Assembly: GCA_013398275.1 (NCBI GenBank)
Contig: VZSE01005944.1
Coordinates: 310,001 to 374,000 of the forward strand
Direction of reading: 5' to 3'
DNA: 64,000 nt
From: Promerops cafer
Taxonomy: Eukaryota; Chordata; Aves; Passeriformes; Nectariniidae
Positions 40,716 to 53,756 of this stretch are shown here, one piece after another (position 1 is the stretch's first letter; every line of letters begins with the position of its first letter). Below the pieces are notes generated by a model. It worked only from the letters and a program-made list of their open reading frames with translations. It was not told the DNA's origin and did no database searches. The translations under genes and the position numbers were made by a program.

Positions 40716-41987
40716 TATGCCCTCATGCCGCTCTGTTTACAAGAGGCAGTCCTCATTACACAGCTATGAATCTTTACTTCCTCTGCTTCTGAGTATACAT
40801 TGTACATTTTTATTCTTGAATCTGTTCATGGGCTGGTTTGGGTGTGAGACACACTTCAGCACTGAAGTGCCAGCCTACCACCTTTGTATTTGTTTTGCTC
40901 AGTTATATTTATGATCCAGCTCTTGAAATTCCTTTCCATAAAGCTTTTCTGAAATACCTGAAATCCATCATAGTTTCACCTGCAAAACTGTGAAAAGCCT
41001 TTTGATCTTAGAAGTAGAAATTACCCTGGAAGCTCACACAAACTTGACAAGTAACTCATTGAAGGAAGGATGGAGGGCAGGGAAATTGAACTCGGAAAAT
41101 AGTAACTTTTTAATGAGCATTTGTACCGGTTGTGTACCCTTTCTATTTGGGCATGGATTTAGAGCACCTGTCTATCTGCTGCTCTGCTCAGCCTCCAGTG
41201 CCCTTTCTTTCACACAGAGACGTTCAGCCATGCGAGGGAAATGCCACCTTACAGCCATGCAAGGGGAATGGGGTAGACACCCACAAAAGTGCTGGAAGAA
41301 TTAGGTATTACGTAAGTATTGCAGCAACCTATTGCAAGAGGCATTTAAGAACACCACGAGCATATCCTCCTAGGTACATAGTAGCTGTCTATTTGTGTCC
41401 ATGATGGATCAACAGAAGTTGTTTGGGAAATGAATTTAACACAACCTAGCCCAGATGCTGCTGGTGAAAGAGCACCAGAAAAGCCTTATGGCAAAATCAT
41501 CTGAGCAAGACTGGCCAAATAAAAAATAATCTTACCCAGTTTATATCCTATGCCTAATAGCTAGCTAATAAGAGACAGTATCATTTTAAGTCTGGGAACA
41601 GCAGGTTTATACTCCATCATGATACAGTCCTTGGGTCGTAAAAGCTTGGAAAACATTGTGTTAAACTGTATTAAAAATATATTCATTCTCCATCTTCCAA
41701 TACACAAAGCCACAATACGTGGTTATTTGTGCACTGGAGTGCAAGGTGGTTACTACAGTAAGGGTGAGCTCCATCAGAAATGACCTCAAAATTCTTTGGT
41801 GATCAAGCCCAAGTCATGGAGCTGTTTAATAAAAAGTACAGCATAACAAAGCTTGCACTGAACACTGTAGTCACTGAAAGAGGGATATCCCATGGAGGGA
41901 GGAGGTTTTCTGGCATTTCCCTTGCCCAGGAGGAACACAAGCTCTATTGGGGTTGCTCTGTCCATGTGACATAGCACCAGGGCAATG
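40716..41987. other. non-coding stretch
   Basis: I see short chance frames only, with no splice-supported exon. Confidence 0.5.
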
Positions 41988-42052
41988 AATGGGTCAGACT
42001 GAATGTCCATCCAGCCCAGACAGTGGACAGTCGGCAGCACAGAGCTTGGTCT
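41988..42052. mobile_element. probable old sauropsid interspersed repeat fragment
   Basis: The text GGGTCAGACTGAATGTCCAT, then CCAGCCCAGACAGTGGACAG and GGCAGCACAGAGCTT, resembles a widespread reptile/bird repeat that I remember in the form GGTCAGACCAAAGGTCCATC, TAGCCCAG and GACAGTGGCCA. I believe it belongs to an ancient CR1-like family but cannot name the subfamily or orientation with certainty. Edges are indistinct and no ORF is present. Confidence 0.4.
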
Positions 42053-43103
42053 GAATACAGACTAAGCCTTTCTCTAGTGTACACTTTCAGTTTTTAGAAA
42101 TCCAGAAGTTACAGGCTGCCACGCAGATTGAGAAAAATGCATCTTTATAGAGACTTAAAGAATTTTATATGCAAAGGTCTGTTACCGATGCTCTTGTTCC
42201 TCTAGCAACTAATAAAATATGTTCCTCACAAGTAGCAGCACCTTATAGCCAGATAGAAGGCATGACCTCTGCCTCCAGCAGTTTTCAGTGGACAGAGGAA
42301 AACATGGTAAAAGGCAGGCAAGTGGAACAAGAGATTTGATGCAGCATAGTGTCAGGAGGGCGCCTGCTTTCATGGTTCAAGCATCCTGCTGTTTCTAGCT
42401 TTTAAAACACTGGCACAAGCCTTCAGGACCGTGCCCTACTAGCACTAACATGCCAGCATGGCAAGCCTAACTTTCACATGAATGACTCCCTTCTCTAAAT
42501 CCTTTTTCCTTTGCTTGCAATGCTATTGTTCCCATAAGATCTCATTGCATATTAATAACCATGCACCCATTCATTCTGATTCCAGAAGGGAAATACCAAC
42601 TACATAGTGACTGACGGAATGAGATTTTATTAACAGGTCTTAAGATTTCACTCATGTTTCCAACTTCACCATGGTTTTAGAAACACAGAGAAAAGAAAGT
42701 CTGGCACTCAGCCATGCTAACAATCTACTTGACTTTTTCCAGAATTACAATCTAATTCTATGCCTGCACAGATCAACCAAGAGTTTGATTCTTCAACTGT
42801 TATTTCATTCCTTTGCCAGCTATGTTTTCCAGCCAGCTATCCTTTCATGCCTTTTTGTCTCCACCTGTTTGAGGCAGAAGAGAAAACCAGTGCAGTGGGT
42901 TTAATCACGACGCAGCCTTCTGTGATGTACATGAATCTCAAATAAAGATACTGGTAAGAGGCATATTAACCACCATGTGAGAATTTTAATCATTTCACAG
43001 TCTGCTGCACCAGAGCTCTGCTTGGCATCTCTCAGTAAAATATAATGGCCCCAGACTGCAGCTTTGCAGCCCTGCTCACTTCAACTGCTTGCACAAAATG
43101 CAA

Positions 43104-43127
43104 ATTCTGCATTTCTGCAATTCTGCA
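43104..43127. repeat. three-copy 8-base tandem repeat
   Basis: The units ATTCTGCA, TTTCTGCA and ATTCTGCA run in direct tandem, and a diverged TTTTGCTG follows. An exact octamer ATGCAAAT overlaps the left edge (43098-43105). It is a short repeat of no obvious function. Confidence 0.7.
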
Positions 43128-43790
43128 TTTTTGCTGCCTCCACCCTGCATTGTGACCCTGGTAGCGAATGAAAAGAAACAGTATTTAAAGCTCAAACTCA
43201 TGGACCTGAGCATTTTTTAATCTGTTCATAAAGCCCCATACTGCCTGATTTCTCTGCTCTTTCTATTGCTCTCTCTTTGGAAATGGAACAATAATCTATT
43301 TTCAACAACACTGAAGGGGAGGCTGTGTAAAAACAAACACCCATGTCCATATCACAAGGCAATTATAGCAGTTTACTGTCTCAGGTCCCCAGGCAAGTTA
43401 TCCATCTGAAAATAAGCTAATTACTAGCCAAGGTTTGAGCATACATTTATACCTTTGCTGTGCAAAATGATCATTCTGATTTGAGATGTTCTACTAAAAA
43501 GAACTCTACCCTTCTAAACTTGCAAAAAGTAGTTACCAGGACAAAAGGGTTATTTATGAAGCAAATCACACCTTCAATACTACTTTTGTTAGATCTTTTG
43601 TTGCTGTGATTTTAAATGGCATCATGTATACGTGCAAACAGATCCCACTTATCAGTATGTGAGATGCACACATGTGGAAACACACATAAAATAAAGAGAA
43701 GATTCAGTTACAGATAAATATATTTTCCACATAAGATTCACTTCTATTAGCATCTCTTAAAGCTCGAAAAGAATGCACTTTGTGCACTTT

Positions 43791-43809
43791 GCTAGCTTTG
43801 GAAGCTAGC
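43791..43809. repeat. perfect inverted repeat (hairpin)
   Basis: GCTAGCTT-TGG-AAGCTAGC gives an 8-base perfect stem with a 3-base loop. Just upstream the word GCACTTT is repeated in tandem (43775-43791). There is no T-tract after it and no reason to call a terminator in a vertebrate. Confidence 0.8.
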
Positions 43810-44731
43810 ACGTCCTTTATGACTATTTCCATCCTTTAATGGCCTGCAAGGTTTATTTAACAGTTCATTATTAGGGTGACCACAAAAGCCACCTTCATTC
43901 TCACAGGCACTGAACCCACATGGTTCTTTCCCAGAACTGGGCTTGTTTGTTTGCCTCTTGCACACTCCACCTGCAGACCCACCTAACAGGTTGCTCATTC
44001 CCCATTTCTTAAAGGGTTGGCCAAACTCTTTGCCTTGATATCCAAAGATGCTGATCCATTTGCAAAGTTGTGGGACCGATTCCATTTCATCTGGGAGTCA
44101 CCAGGCATTTAAAACTTGCCTTTCTGTGCTCAAAGACCTTAATCTCCCACACATACTGTACTACCTACTGATTTTTTCATTATGCCTTTTCACTCTCCCT
44201 GCTCCAAATCAGACCATTTTTCTGCAACTGGAAGGCAAAACATCTCTCTACAACTGTCTCCAGCTTCCTCTGTCTTGAACTAGGAGAATATGAGAGAATA
44301 CTGTAGCCACGATACAGAAACCAGGTTGCCTACATGCTCATACATGCGTAGAACAACTTGACAATAACCAAGCACATCTCTAGAGGTTATAAGTATTTGC
44401 AGTTCTAATGAAATTATTTTCTATCTTTAGGCACTACTAGATCATGCTTTCATGCTTCAGTTCATGAAGATGCCCAGAAAGACAAGGCCAGTCAATATAG
44501 TTATTGACAGATTATTTCAATTACTATAATGCTTACTGCCAAGCAACAGTTTGCAGTTAAACTGCAAATATATCTCACACTGAAAAACACACAAGTGCAC
44601 TACAAAGAAAGGCATGTGTTCAAGAAAGCTCCCCTTGAATAGAAGCATTCCTTTGGCATGAAAAAAACCAACCAAACAAAACTCACTTTCTCAATTACCT
44701 ATGCCTGGGAAGTTTCCTTTGGCAAGCCCAC

Positions 44732-44755
44732 TTTTTTTTTTTCTTTTTTTTTTTT
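44732..44755. repeat. poly-T tract
   Basis: T11-C-T12. This may be the remnant of a retroposon tail on the minus strand, but no adjacent element body is recognised. Confidence 0.8.
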
Positions 44756-45709
44756 AATTCCTGCAGAATTTAAACTCTGCCTGCAAAACATGAGTTAATA
44801 ATCTTGGGTGGGTAAAAGACAGGCAGTTTTCAAGTTACATAAAATGTGGGGATTCTTCAAAAAACTGCTGGTATCTCTGGTACCTCCAAGCACTGTTGCC
44901 TTGTCAATAGAGTAAAATTGGAATGTCTACAATTCAATCCAGCAGGAATCAGCTGGACAAGACACACAGAAATAAATGAGAACCACATCAACTTGTGAGA
45001 ACACAGCAGTAGCTGAGGGCAGACACAAGAAACACTGCAAAATAAAAAGCAGGAAGAGCAGGAAGAGTAGTATGTTCTACCAAACCCACTCCCAACTGAA
45101 ACCAGCACTGCTGTCAGGAGGGGAAGGAAGCAAAGTATCTCTGCTTTGCCTCCAACTCTCTAGCAGAATATTCCCAGCCCCTGCACTCTTCTAGCACAAG
45201 CATTTATGTAACTGTACAATGAGCCAGAAAAAACTCAAATACACAATAACTAACTATGGATGGAGTCTCCAAGGTCAATGAGTAAGAGCAGAGGAAAAAG
45301 GGATCATTTCCTCCTCCTCTCCAGTAGCTGAAGGAGGAAGCTGAAATGCCTGAAGTGCAGCCCCAGGGTGTCCACACTCTGCTAACACATGCCATTTCTC
45401 CCTAGAGCTCTAACTCCTCAGCATCCTAAGCACTGCCACTCATGAACAGGGGTTATTCATCAACCCTATCAATGACAAAATATTGACTAGCCCTTTACAT
45501 TTAAAGGTTCAGATCTTCAATGCTTTGCATGCAAACATCCTGCTTTCAGCTGAGTTTTCAGTCAAGACTCCTTTGCATTACAATGAATATAAACAGTGAT
45601 TGCATTTTAAATGGAGCTGTAAGCAACTGGAGATACCTCCCCTCTCTCCCCAAGCTAACTGAGCACTTGCCACCAACAGAAAGGAAAAAGCAATGAAAAA
45701 TCAAAGTGC

Positions 45710-45725
45710 AATAACATATGTTATT
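45710..45725. repeat. 16-base perfect palindrome
   Basis: AATAACATATGTTATT is identical to its reverse complement. It contains a central CATATG (an E-box-type CANNTG core). It could be a protein-binding site or chance in AT-rich DNA. Confidence 0.8.
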
Positions 45726-48700
45726 ACAGAGGTGAGCTCTTTAACCTCTTTCTGACCAGTCCCCTCCTTCTGACATTCAGCTGGCAGCCAAAGCTTTTAA
45801 TGAAGGATTAGTGGAAAACAGCTTTTCAGCAGGCACTGACCAACAGGGTTCTGGCACATCAGCTTTCATCACGGTCTCACAAGACGGACAAGCAGTTTTT
45901 ATACTCAACTGTACTTTATATCATCGGTTTAAACATTTCTGCATGCAAAAACCAGTAAGTAGAGGCAATTTGTATCTGCGAGTCCCAACAACAGCTTCAA
46001 GGTTTCTTCTGAAATATTATTTCCTTTCAATCATCATTTGTGTTTCTCCCCCAGTATGTTATATTTTCCAGAAACTCAAGTTCAGTCATTTACAAGCTTC
46101 TACTAAAATCCACTCTAAAACTAAAATCCACTTGATCTACTAAAAAAAATAATAATCCAGCTTTAGTGACGTGTGCCCAGTCTTCTCTATACTTATGCCA
46201 ACTTTAAAAAACGGAAGCTATTTAATACTTAGGTCCACTGGGACTTGTATACAAATAAATCCATCAAAAAGCATCATCCTTATTTTCCCTCTTCCTTATG
46301 CTAGGCCATCTGTGCAATCCATTGCACAGCTAGAAGGGAAAAAAAAGAAAAACCAAACTGAACAGAGATACTCTAACATTAAAGGGAAACAGTTACTTGA
46401 GACAAGAGCATTTTTGCTGGTGGCAGTGTCTTCAGCAGATAGCACTTTGGAATTGAAGGAGAAAGTAATGCTTGTTTCAAGGGAGGTTTGTCTTTATCCA
46501 TACCCTGATTGAAACCTCCAGCTCCAAAATGTTTCCATCACATTTGGCTCTTAACCACACTAACAGATGTTTAAACCATTGCCTTGTTTAGAGGGGTTTG
46601 ACCATAGCCTTGCACCTTCTCTGCACACACAGCATTATTTTATATAGAGCACAAGATTTCTCTGCACAACTCACCACTGTAAATCAGCTCCACTTTACTC
46701 CTCAGTCTTGGTGAAACACAGTAAATTGAAGACCATCTTGTCTCTCAGTTAATACTAAATCCAGCTGTTGAGAGACAGCACAGAACATTAAGCTTTATAA
46801 GGGTCAGTGAGTAATTTCTGCAAAGGCAGTTTGGGTCCCTGTTCCTCATATCAGGTTTTTTTTTTAGTAATTGTATTTTGTATTTAGCATCCTTTAAAAC
46901 CTTAGCAAATGCACTACAGGAGACAGCCTGCTGCACTACCTCAGGACAGCACAAGGCAGACTTGGCTTGTAGAAGCACATCCCTCCTTTTAAGGAGTAAC
47001 ATTGGCATTAACCTGTCCCTCAACCTTCCAGGTAGAAAAGTCAGCCAGCCCTCCAGCAACCATTCACTTCAGCTCCCCAGCCCAGCTGTGAGAGAGGCTG
47101 AGGCATAAAAGGAGACTGGGCCCTGCCTGTTTTCCAGGGAGGAATGGGGTGGAAGAAGACCAACACCCATTTGCCCTGACACCTCCAGGCTTGGCAGACA
47201 GACACGCACAGAAGATGCGGAGCCTCACTGCAGGAGGGGAAACAACTGAACTGCCAAGTGACCAGACCAGAACTTTCTCATCCCTCTCTGCTCGTTACAT
47301 ATGGATACACCATAAATATTGAGGAGGCCTTATTGGAACTCTTAATAGATTAGATTCCACATTCTTAATTAAGTGCTTGATAGATCTACACTGTGCCTAA
47401 ATCACTGTACTTGGTATTACAAATAAATTAAATATAAGAGTAACAAAAATAAGATGGTCCAGCCGTTTAAGCCCCAGCTTCCACTTGCAAGCAAAACTGT
47501 GACACTTCATCTACACAGCAGTCTTGCAGGAATATAAACTGCCACTGCAGAAGCAGCAAGCATTTTTTCCATATAAAACAAAACAGCCTTGTTATACACA
47601 CAAAATATTCCAAGTTTCTACATTGTGTCACATTTGTGAAAGTTTCCACTGAACACACCTTCATTTTAGTATTTAAAGCCCCAGAAAATCTGGAAACTGT
47701 TTTACATTATTCAAAAATCAGAAATACATCTGTTTCTTTCGTTTGTAATTAAAGTGAAATTGTTTTTCACTGCTGTCATTAAATTAAGTAGCAGGCTTTA
47801 TTGGAGCTAGCCTGTACTTATCAGTCTGTTTCAGCTGTTCTGTGTAATAAACACAGATTTCAATTTCCACAAAGTCCGGTCTAACAGACCGTGGATCTTG
47901 CCTGATTAACACAGGGCAATGGATGGACAATCTAAAGTGTGTAAGAGAGGCGACTCTAAGGTGACAAACGGTCAGACAAATGGTCTGACTGACCATTCCA
48001 TTAAATCACTGCTGTTTCTGTGTTGTCTCTTTCCCATAGCACACTCCTACAGCAGGAGACGGGCAGCACTGCAGCTGAAGAAGGGCTACCAGTTCTCCGT
48101 ATGCTCTGTTGCGATCCATCCCTAAAAGTCCTTGAGCGGGCATGGAGCCCAACAGGGGAGTCACCTGCACAGACCTACGGCTTGTGCTCACTGAGTCTAT
48201 TCCACCTTTGTTTGCCACTCTACCCTCTTTCTTCCCTCCCTGCTTGTCAGCTCAAAGACATCTGGAGTTTCATGTCATTTGCAGGTTATGACCAATTATT
48301 ATGGGACCGGCAGTCCAGAAGCATTTGATATGATGTGCACAACCTGCAGAAAGATAAATGTCTGAAGGATCCCATAAGACAACCTGACTCCAGCCCTTCC
48401 ACTGATGTGATAAATGAATCCTGCACATGAAGGTCAGAGCAGCAAACATTTTTGCCTATAGCAAGGTTCTGGCATCTGGCCCCACCATATTCTTTGTATT
48501 TGTTGCAACTTCCTCTATTTTTAACAGAAAATTGAAAAAAAATTTTAAAACCTGCTTTTAAGAGTTACATGCAACAGGAATGTGCTAGACAGTTTCAAAT
48601 TTGAACTCTAAATTAAAGCCCAAAGCAGTTAGTTTGATAAGACCCATACTTTACAGCATACCAAGGGTCCAGACCTTCACTCTGCCCTGGAAAGACAGGG

Positions 48701-51700
48701 CTGGCACTCCCAAGGCTTGGGAGGCTTCCAGAAAATATAAAAGAATATAAACAGTTCAAGATTTCATCTTTTTAAAATAAACCACAGGGAAGCGGAGGGT
48801 GACACCAAACATTCCCCATACTTTGTAACAGATGGAAATTTTCTCCCATGAACCATCTACTCAAACAAAAGGTTGTCTTTAGAAGACATTCATCCAAAGA
48901 TTGCAAACCATCTTTCTCAGTCGGTGACCCAGACAGCTTTGCAGATCTTCAGTGACAGAAACAGTTTACTGAGTCAAAACCAGCTATCTATTGAGTTTGA
49001 ACAGCTTATTAGAAAGATATTTGCTTTTTTTATCATAATTTATTTTGACAGTTTCATCATATCCTCTGCCTAATTTATCACCACGTTTACTATGTTTTAT
49101 TATCCTTAAGTCTTTCAGTAAGTATCCACCAGCCAGACCTACAAGCACTCCCTATGGACTGCTCTTCCTAGAACATCTGCTGACTACCCCATAATTAATC
49201 TCTAGATGAATGGCTCAGCAGCCATTTTCAGCCTCTAAAGAAACAGCCTGCTTTCTATGTTTGGTTCATTCTTCTCAGTACCACTCATAAGAAATAAACA
49301 AAAAACCCCTAAAACTACAACATCTAAACAACATGCGACCTTTTGCACTTTTGATTTCAAACAACAATTAACTTAAGGCATTCCAACAAGAAGTGCTGTC
49401 CTCTGTATACAAAGATGGGAAAAGGAACAGCAGAGACTTATGTTTTGGCCTATATTATTTTTCAAACTGCTTTTCTAAATAAGCCAACCATATGGATGTC
49501 ATTTTAAAAAACTTGAGTCATACTGCCACGCACTCTTCAGCATGACCTACCATTATAACTGAAAATTGCTGTCAATTGAACATGAATTAGCTCTTCTGTT
49601 CCAAAAAGTGAGAGATGACAAATTGTTTGCTCCTAAACTGACATTACACAAATATCCTCTGGACTGAAATAGCACTATCCCCACTTGTCATCATTACCTA
49701 GTAGTGCAAACTAATTATAAAATCATTTTAATTGAGATCTAAAGGGTTCAGGAACAGTAAATAGTAAATAAAAAACTTATTTTAATAATTGCATTAAGTA
49801 CATAAACTGTGCAATTATTTCAGCAATTGCAGACTAAAAACTGAATTAACATCTGTGGTTTTATATAGCCTGCCAGCTCTGAAGGACCTACACGCTCAAG
49901 AAGGCTACTGAACAAGGACTGTCAACCTTGGAATCTGAAAAACCAAATGTACATCAGCTTCAAAGGAAACCAGACTCCGGCTTGACTTCCAAGAACACAG
50001 TTCTTCACCCCAGTTGATGCTACTTTCATTCCCTGGTTTGTGACAATACACTGACTGGATCCTCAAGAGCACCCACACTGCCATGAATGAACTTCCGTGA
50101 AACAACTGCCTGCGAACACATCACAGCAAGTCCATCCAAACACCCAGTTTCAAAGATGTGGGCAGCTAAGCAGCCATCAGCATCTGTGTAAAATATTTAT
50201 GACCATTAACCAGATTTTGCAGACCTTCCACAGCATTTTATTCCATGTCCTTTACTACGTTGATTTATCTGCATTTATCTGTCTCAACACTTCTTAATTT
50301 TAATAGTGGCAAGAAAGAAGAAGGTTCATGCATATCCTGATAAGATGGGTATCAAACACACAAAAGGGAGTCTTGCTTTCTGAGGCAAGGAAACAAGCCC
50401 CCATATCCTCATCAGCTGTACAGCTAGATAGAATAGCTCAGTCCTGAGGTAGCTAGAAGGTAAAAATGGTCTCCCTGTATTTTAGTATGAGGTATAAAGG
50501 ACAAAATACAGCACTGTCACAGCAGCTTTTATCAGGGCATATCTGAGGCATTGCAGTATTTTTGTACACTAGGAGCAAAGTAATTACAATATGCCAGACT
50601 TTGCAGTGTGCTCTCTGCTGACACAGTAAACATGGCCTTTTCAAACAGTCTGAGGTTATTCAGTCCATTTTACTACTAGTGCTGGATTGCTCTTGACAGG
50701 GCTTTTTCCCATACTTCATCCAGTTTCGTTTCAGATGCCCCTAAATGGAATGTGATTATTTTACTTGGGAGATAATCCCCAAATTGAAGGGGTCTCAGTG
50801 CCTAAGAAGAAATTAAGCCCCATGAACCCTAAGAGAAATTCAACTTAGCTTTCCTTTTTTTTTTTTCTATTTCACCTAATCAGTCTTAGTCAGAGCCCCT
50901 CATAAGTATAAACCAATTGTACCTGATGCTTTCATGATAAAAGCCTGTAATCCATTAGAAAGTCATCTACAACCTCAAAACTCAATTTACGTATGACCTT
51001 TTAAGCCATCCGATCAAAATTATTCCAAGTCACTTTGGTTAATGTCAGGTCTGACCTGCAGACTAAGGAAGCTCATTAAGTGCTATACCCAACTGTACAT
51101 GCTGACGTTTCTCTCTGCAAAAGGAGCACGTTTCTCAGAGGTTCCTCTTCAATTCCTACGTGAATCATGAGCCATGTCATACGTTTTATCTGTAGCTGTC
51201 ATCTACTTTTGAATGATAGGATCAGGAGAGACAGTCAAGGATACAGGCACAGATGCATTAAAACATTCCCTTAAGCCAATTTGTGGGAAGATCTAACTCT
51301 TCTCTCATAACTGGCACTTATGGCTTATTGTGAAAAGCAAGAATATAATGTGAGGGTATTGCAAACTAAGTGCGGCATTAGACACAGAAAGAATCCCCAG
51401 GACTGGTTTATTACCATCACTGTAAAGTGATACACCATCCTTCTTAGCATCTTTATTTACTTAACTTTACATCAAATACACCAGAGCAATCAATTACCTA
51501 ACAGTGTTTCTAGACTAGTCTCCTTGAAAGATGTAACTCATCTTCTGAGAGCTCTGGCTCACAACATAACCATTTGTACTTCTTGCCTTCAGATAAAAGC
51601 CCAAAGCAAGCTGCCTTCATATAGAGCTCAGTTACATAACTGTCTAAAATATTAGCAACTTAAGTGTTTACAGAGGCCATAGGATTCATAACACAAAAAC

Positions 51701-53629
51701 TGTATGTTCTGAGAGTGGCTCACCTGGAAAGAAAGAGTTATTGTCATTCTGCTGCATTTGCTAAGGAGGGCTCTTCTGCTTGGCTAAAATCTGAATGGAC
51801 TCGACTGCCTAGGAAGAGTCTTATCTCACGCAGCCACATCCAAGGGACTTCATAATTCTTCAAAGCAAAAAAAAAACCTACCAATTAACCAAAAATATCT
51901 TCTCAATCAAAGTAAGGATTAAGAAGTTCCCAAGGGGAGGTTTTTGATCTGAAAAACCCACAGCTGTGTTGGAAGCCTAGAGGGGAGCCACAGTTCCCCA
52001 GACCCAGATCACCTCCTGCAAGCACAACACCTGAATGAAAATAAAGAAGATAAAAGCCTCCACCATGAAGCCCTGCCCATGCTGTGAGATGAGGAGCCCA
52101 TGAAGATAACCCAAATAGACAGAAAGGTAACAGGATCTTCATGCAGACCTTCTCATTTCTGTTTATCCCTGCCTTTGTAAAAGTTAAAACTGGGGCTGAA
52201 GTATCCTCTCAGTGCCCAGAGTTCACATATTCTTCTCTCAAGTGCTGCTCACACCCTCAAGTAAGCTGCACTGCCAGCAGGGTGACACAGGCTCCTGGCC
52301 TACACTGGTAAGGTCTCAGGTGAGCTGCATTGGCTGGGCACACCCTGATACAGCACAGATGGAGGGGGAGTGCTTGCACCCAGAGCAGGCATTTTGAACA
52401 GGCAAACTGAAACATAAGACTGGTCACGTAGATAAGGAATTGCCAATCTGTACAGCAGGACCACAAGAGGTAAAGCATAGATTGAGCACCACACAAAAAT
52501 GCATTTTAGGAGAACCTGCCACACCTGGACTGAAGCACTGCAATCACACATAGCTGCTGATAAAGTCCACTTTACAGCTAAGGACCTCACCAAGGCATTA
52601 GAAAACACAAAGACAGCAGGCTGAAGTGAACTTTGTACACTGCCACTAAATGTAAGAGGAGTTTGCACCATATTCACAAAGAGCTGTGAATATTAATACA
52701 CAACAGAGCACTTACTTGTAGCTTATGTTAAAAAAAACCACCACATCTTAAATGCAAACCATTCACATCTCGCCCTGAGACAGGAATGCAGCAGGCTTGA
52801 AACCTGCCAACAGGTTAAGTGTCAATTAGGATACAACAGGAGAGGATGGCTTTTGATGCTCCCCAGTGTCTGTGGCATCCATTTCCTGCAGTACTGCTCT
52901 AACAGTCTTCCTGCCACTTATAACTACTTATTTTAAGGCTACCAGGCCAGTCAAAGCACTGGCCTAAAAAGGCAAGATGTCCTTCCTCTTTCCAGGTTCA
53001 TTGGTCCACAGCCCCTCCGCATGCAAGAATGACCTTTGTGGCTGAGGATGTAAAGAGGTACTGAGCTCAACACAGCAGCTATCATAAGGCAGCTCATCCT
53101 TCTTAACCGAGAACTTTTCCTCCCTGTCTCTCTACCCCCACACTGCTCTGTGCAGCAGCCTTCCACCTCTTGCTAGCACAGGAGAAGATGACCTGTCTCA
53201 AAAGCCAGAGCCAGCCCACAAGCTCGGCACTGAACTGTCCTGAAACACAGGGCAGCTGGGGCCACACTCTCCAAAATGCAAAGCAGGAAGAGACCAGAGT
53301 TTCCTAACAATTGTCCCTACACAGGGGTGCAGATTAACCATAACTAACTAACAACTAAAAGAGTCATGTGCAATGAAAATAGGAGAATGAGGGACATGTA
53401 AAGGTCTGAAAGAGAAAGAAACTAGGACACAGGAGAGGCGGTGCACTTGGCTTAATTAGCAAAACAGTCAGAAAAGCTGGGCTATGGGAAGTCTTATAAC
53501 AGCCCTTCAAAATAGGAATGATCCCTCTCCAACCTGTCTGGGAAGCACCTCCCCTCTCAATGTAGCATTTGCAGTACTCTTTTATCTAATTACCACCAAC
53601 AAGCATCTGCTGCTGTTTGCATCCTCGCT

Positions 53630-53756
53630 CTAATGAGCAAACGCAGCAGCCAGATCTCGCTGGAGCTGCAGAGCATATTGTGACTGCAGAGATTCTTTTT
53701 TCCTGAAGTTCATCAGAAGTACCTGCTCCTCAAGGAGATCCAGAACTTTCTCAAAA
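53630..53756 (-). CDS. candidate terminal coding exon, coiled-coil-like C-terminus, gene unidentified
   Basis: A strong acceptor (TTCACGTTCCTTTTCCCAG) precedes a 127-base minus-strand segment: one base completing a codon, 41 sense codons, then TAG at 53632-53630. The peptide starts FEKVLDLLEEQVLLMNF, has RKKESLQSQYALQLQ in the middle and ends RDLAAAFAH. It is rich in Leu, Gln, Glu and Lys with roughly heptad-spaced hydrophobics, as in a short coiled coil. Codon choice (CTG, CAG, GAG, GCT) is what vertebrate coding DNA usually shows and unlike the chance frames nearby. I do not recognise the protein. The first phase fits the exon at 55569-55698 (GA + T = Asp). No nearby AATAAA was found, which counts somewhat against it being the true last exon. 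Confidence 0.5.

Larger units (their letters stand above)
42053..53629. other. non-coding stretch
   Basis: No exon I can support in about 11.6 kb. If the terminal exon at 53630-53756 is real, the 3' UTR starts at the right end of this block on the minus strand. The nearest canonical minus-strand AATAAA I noticed is at 51452-51457, about 2.2 kb past the stop. T-runs lie at 44732-44755 and 50855-50866. Palindromes and a small tandem repeat are listed separately. A 125-codon minus-strand frame at 52300-52677 contains a hydrophobic stretch but has no supporting signals. Confidence 0.5.

Noticed and set aside
52300..52677. 125-codon minus-strand frame with a hydrophobic, membrane-like stretch
   Set aside because: No splice or start signals, no recognisable family, and other frames overlap it. 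Hydrophobic runs are common in translated T-rich strands.
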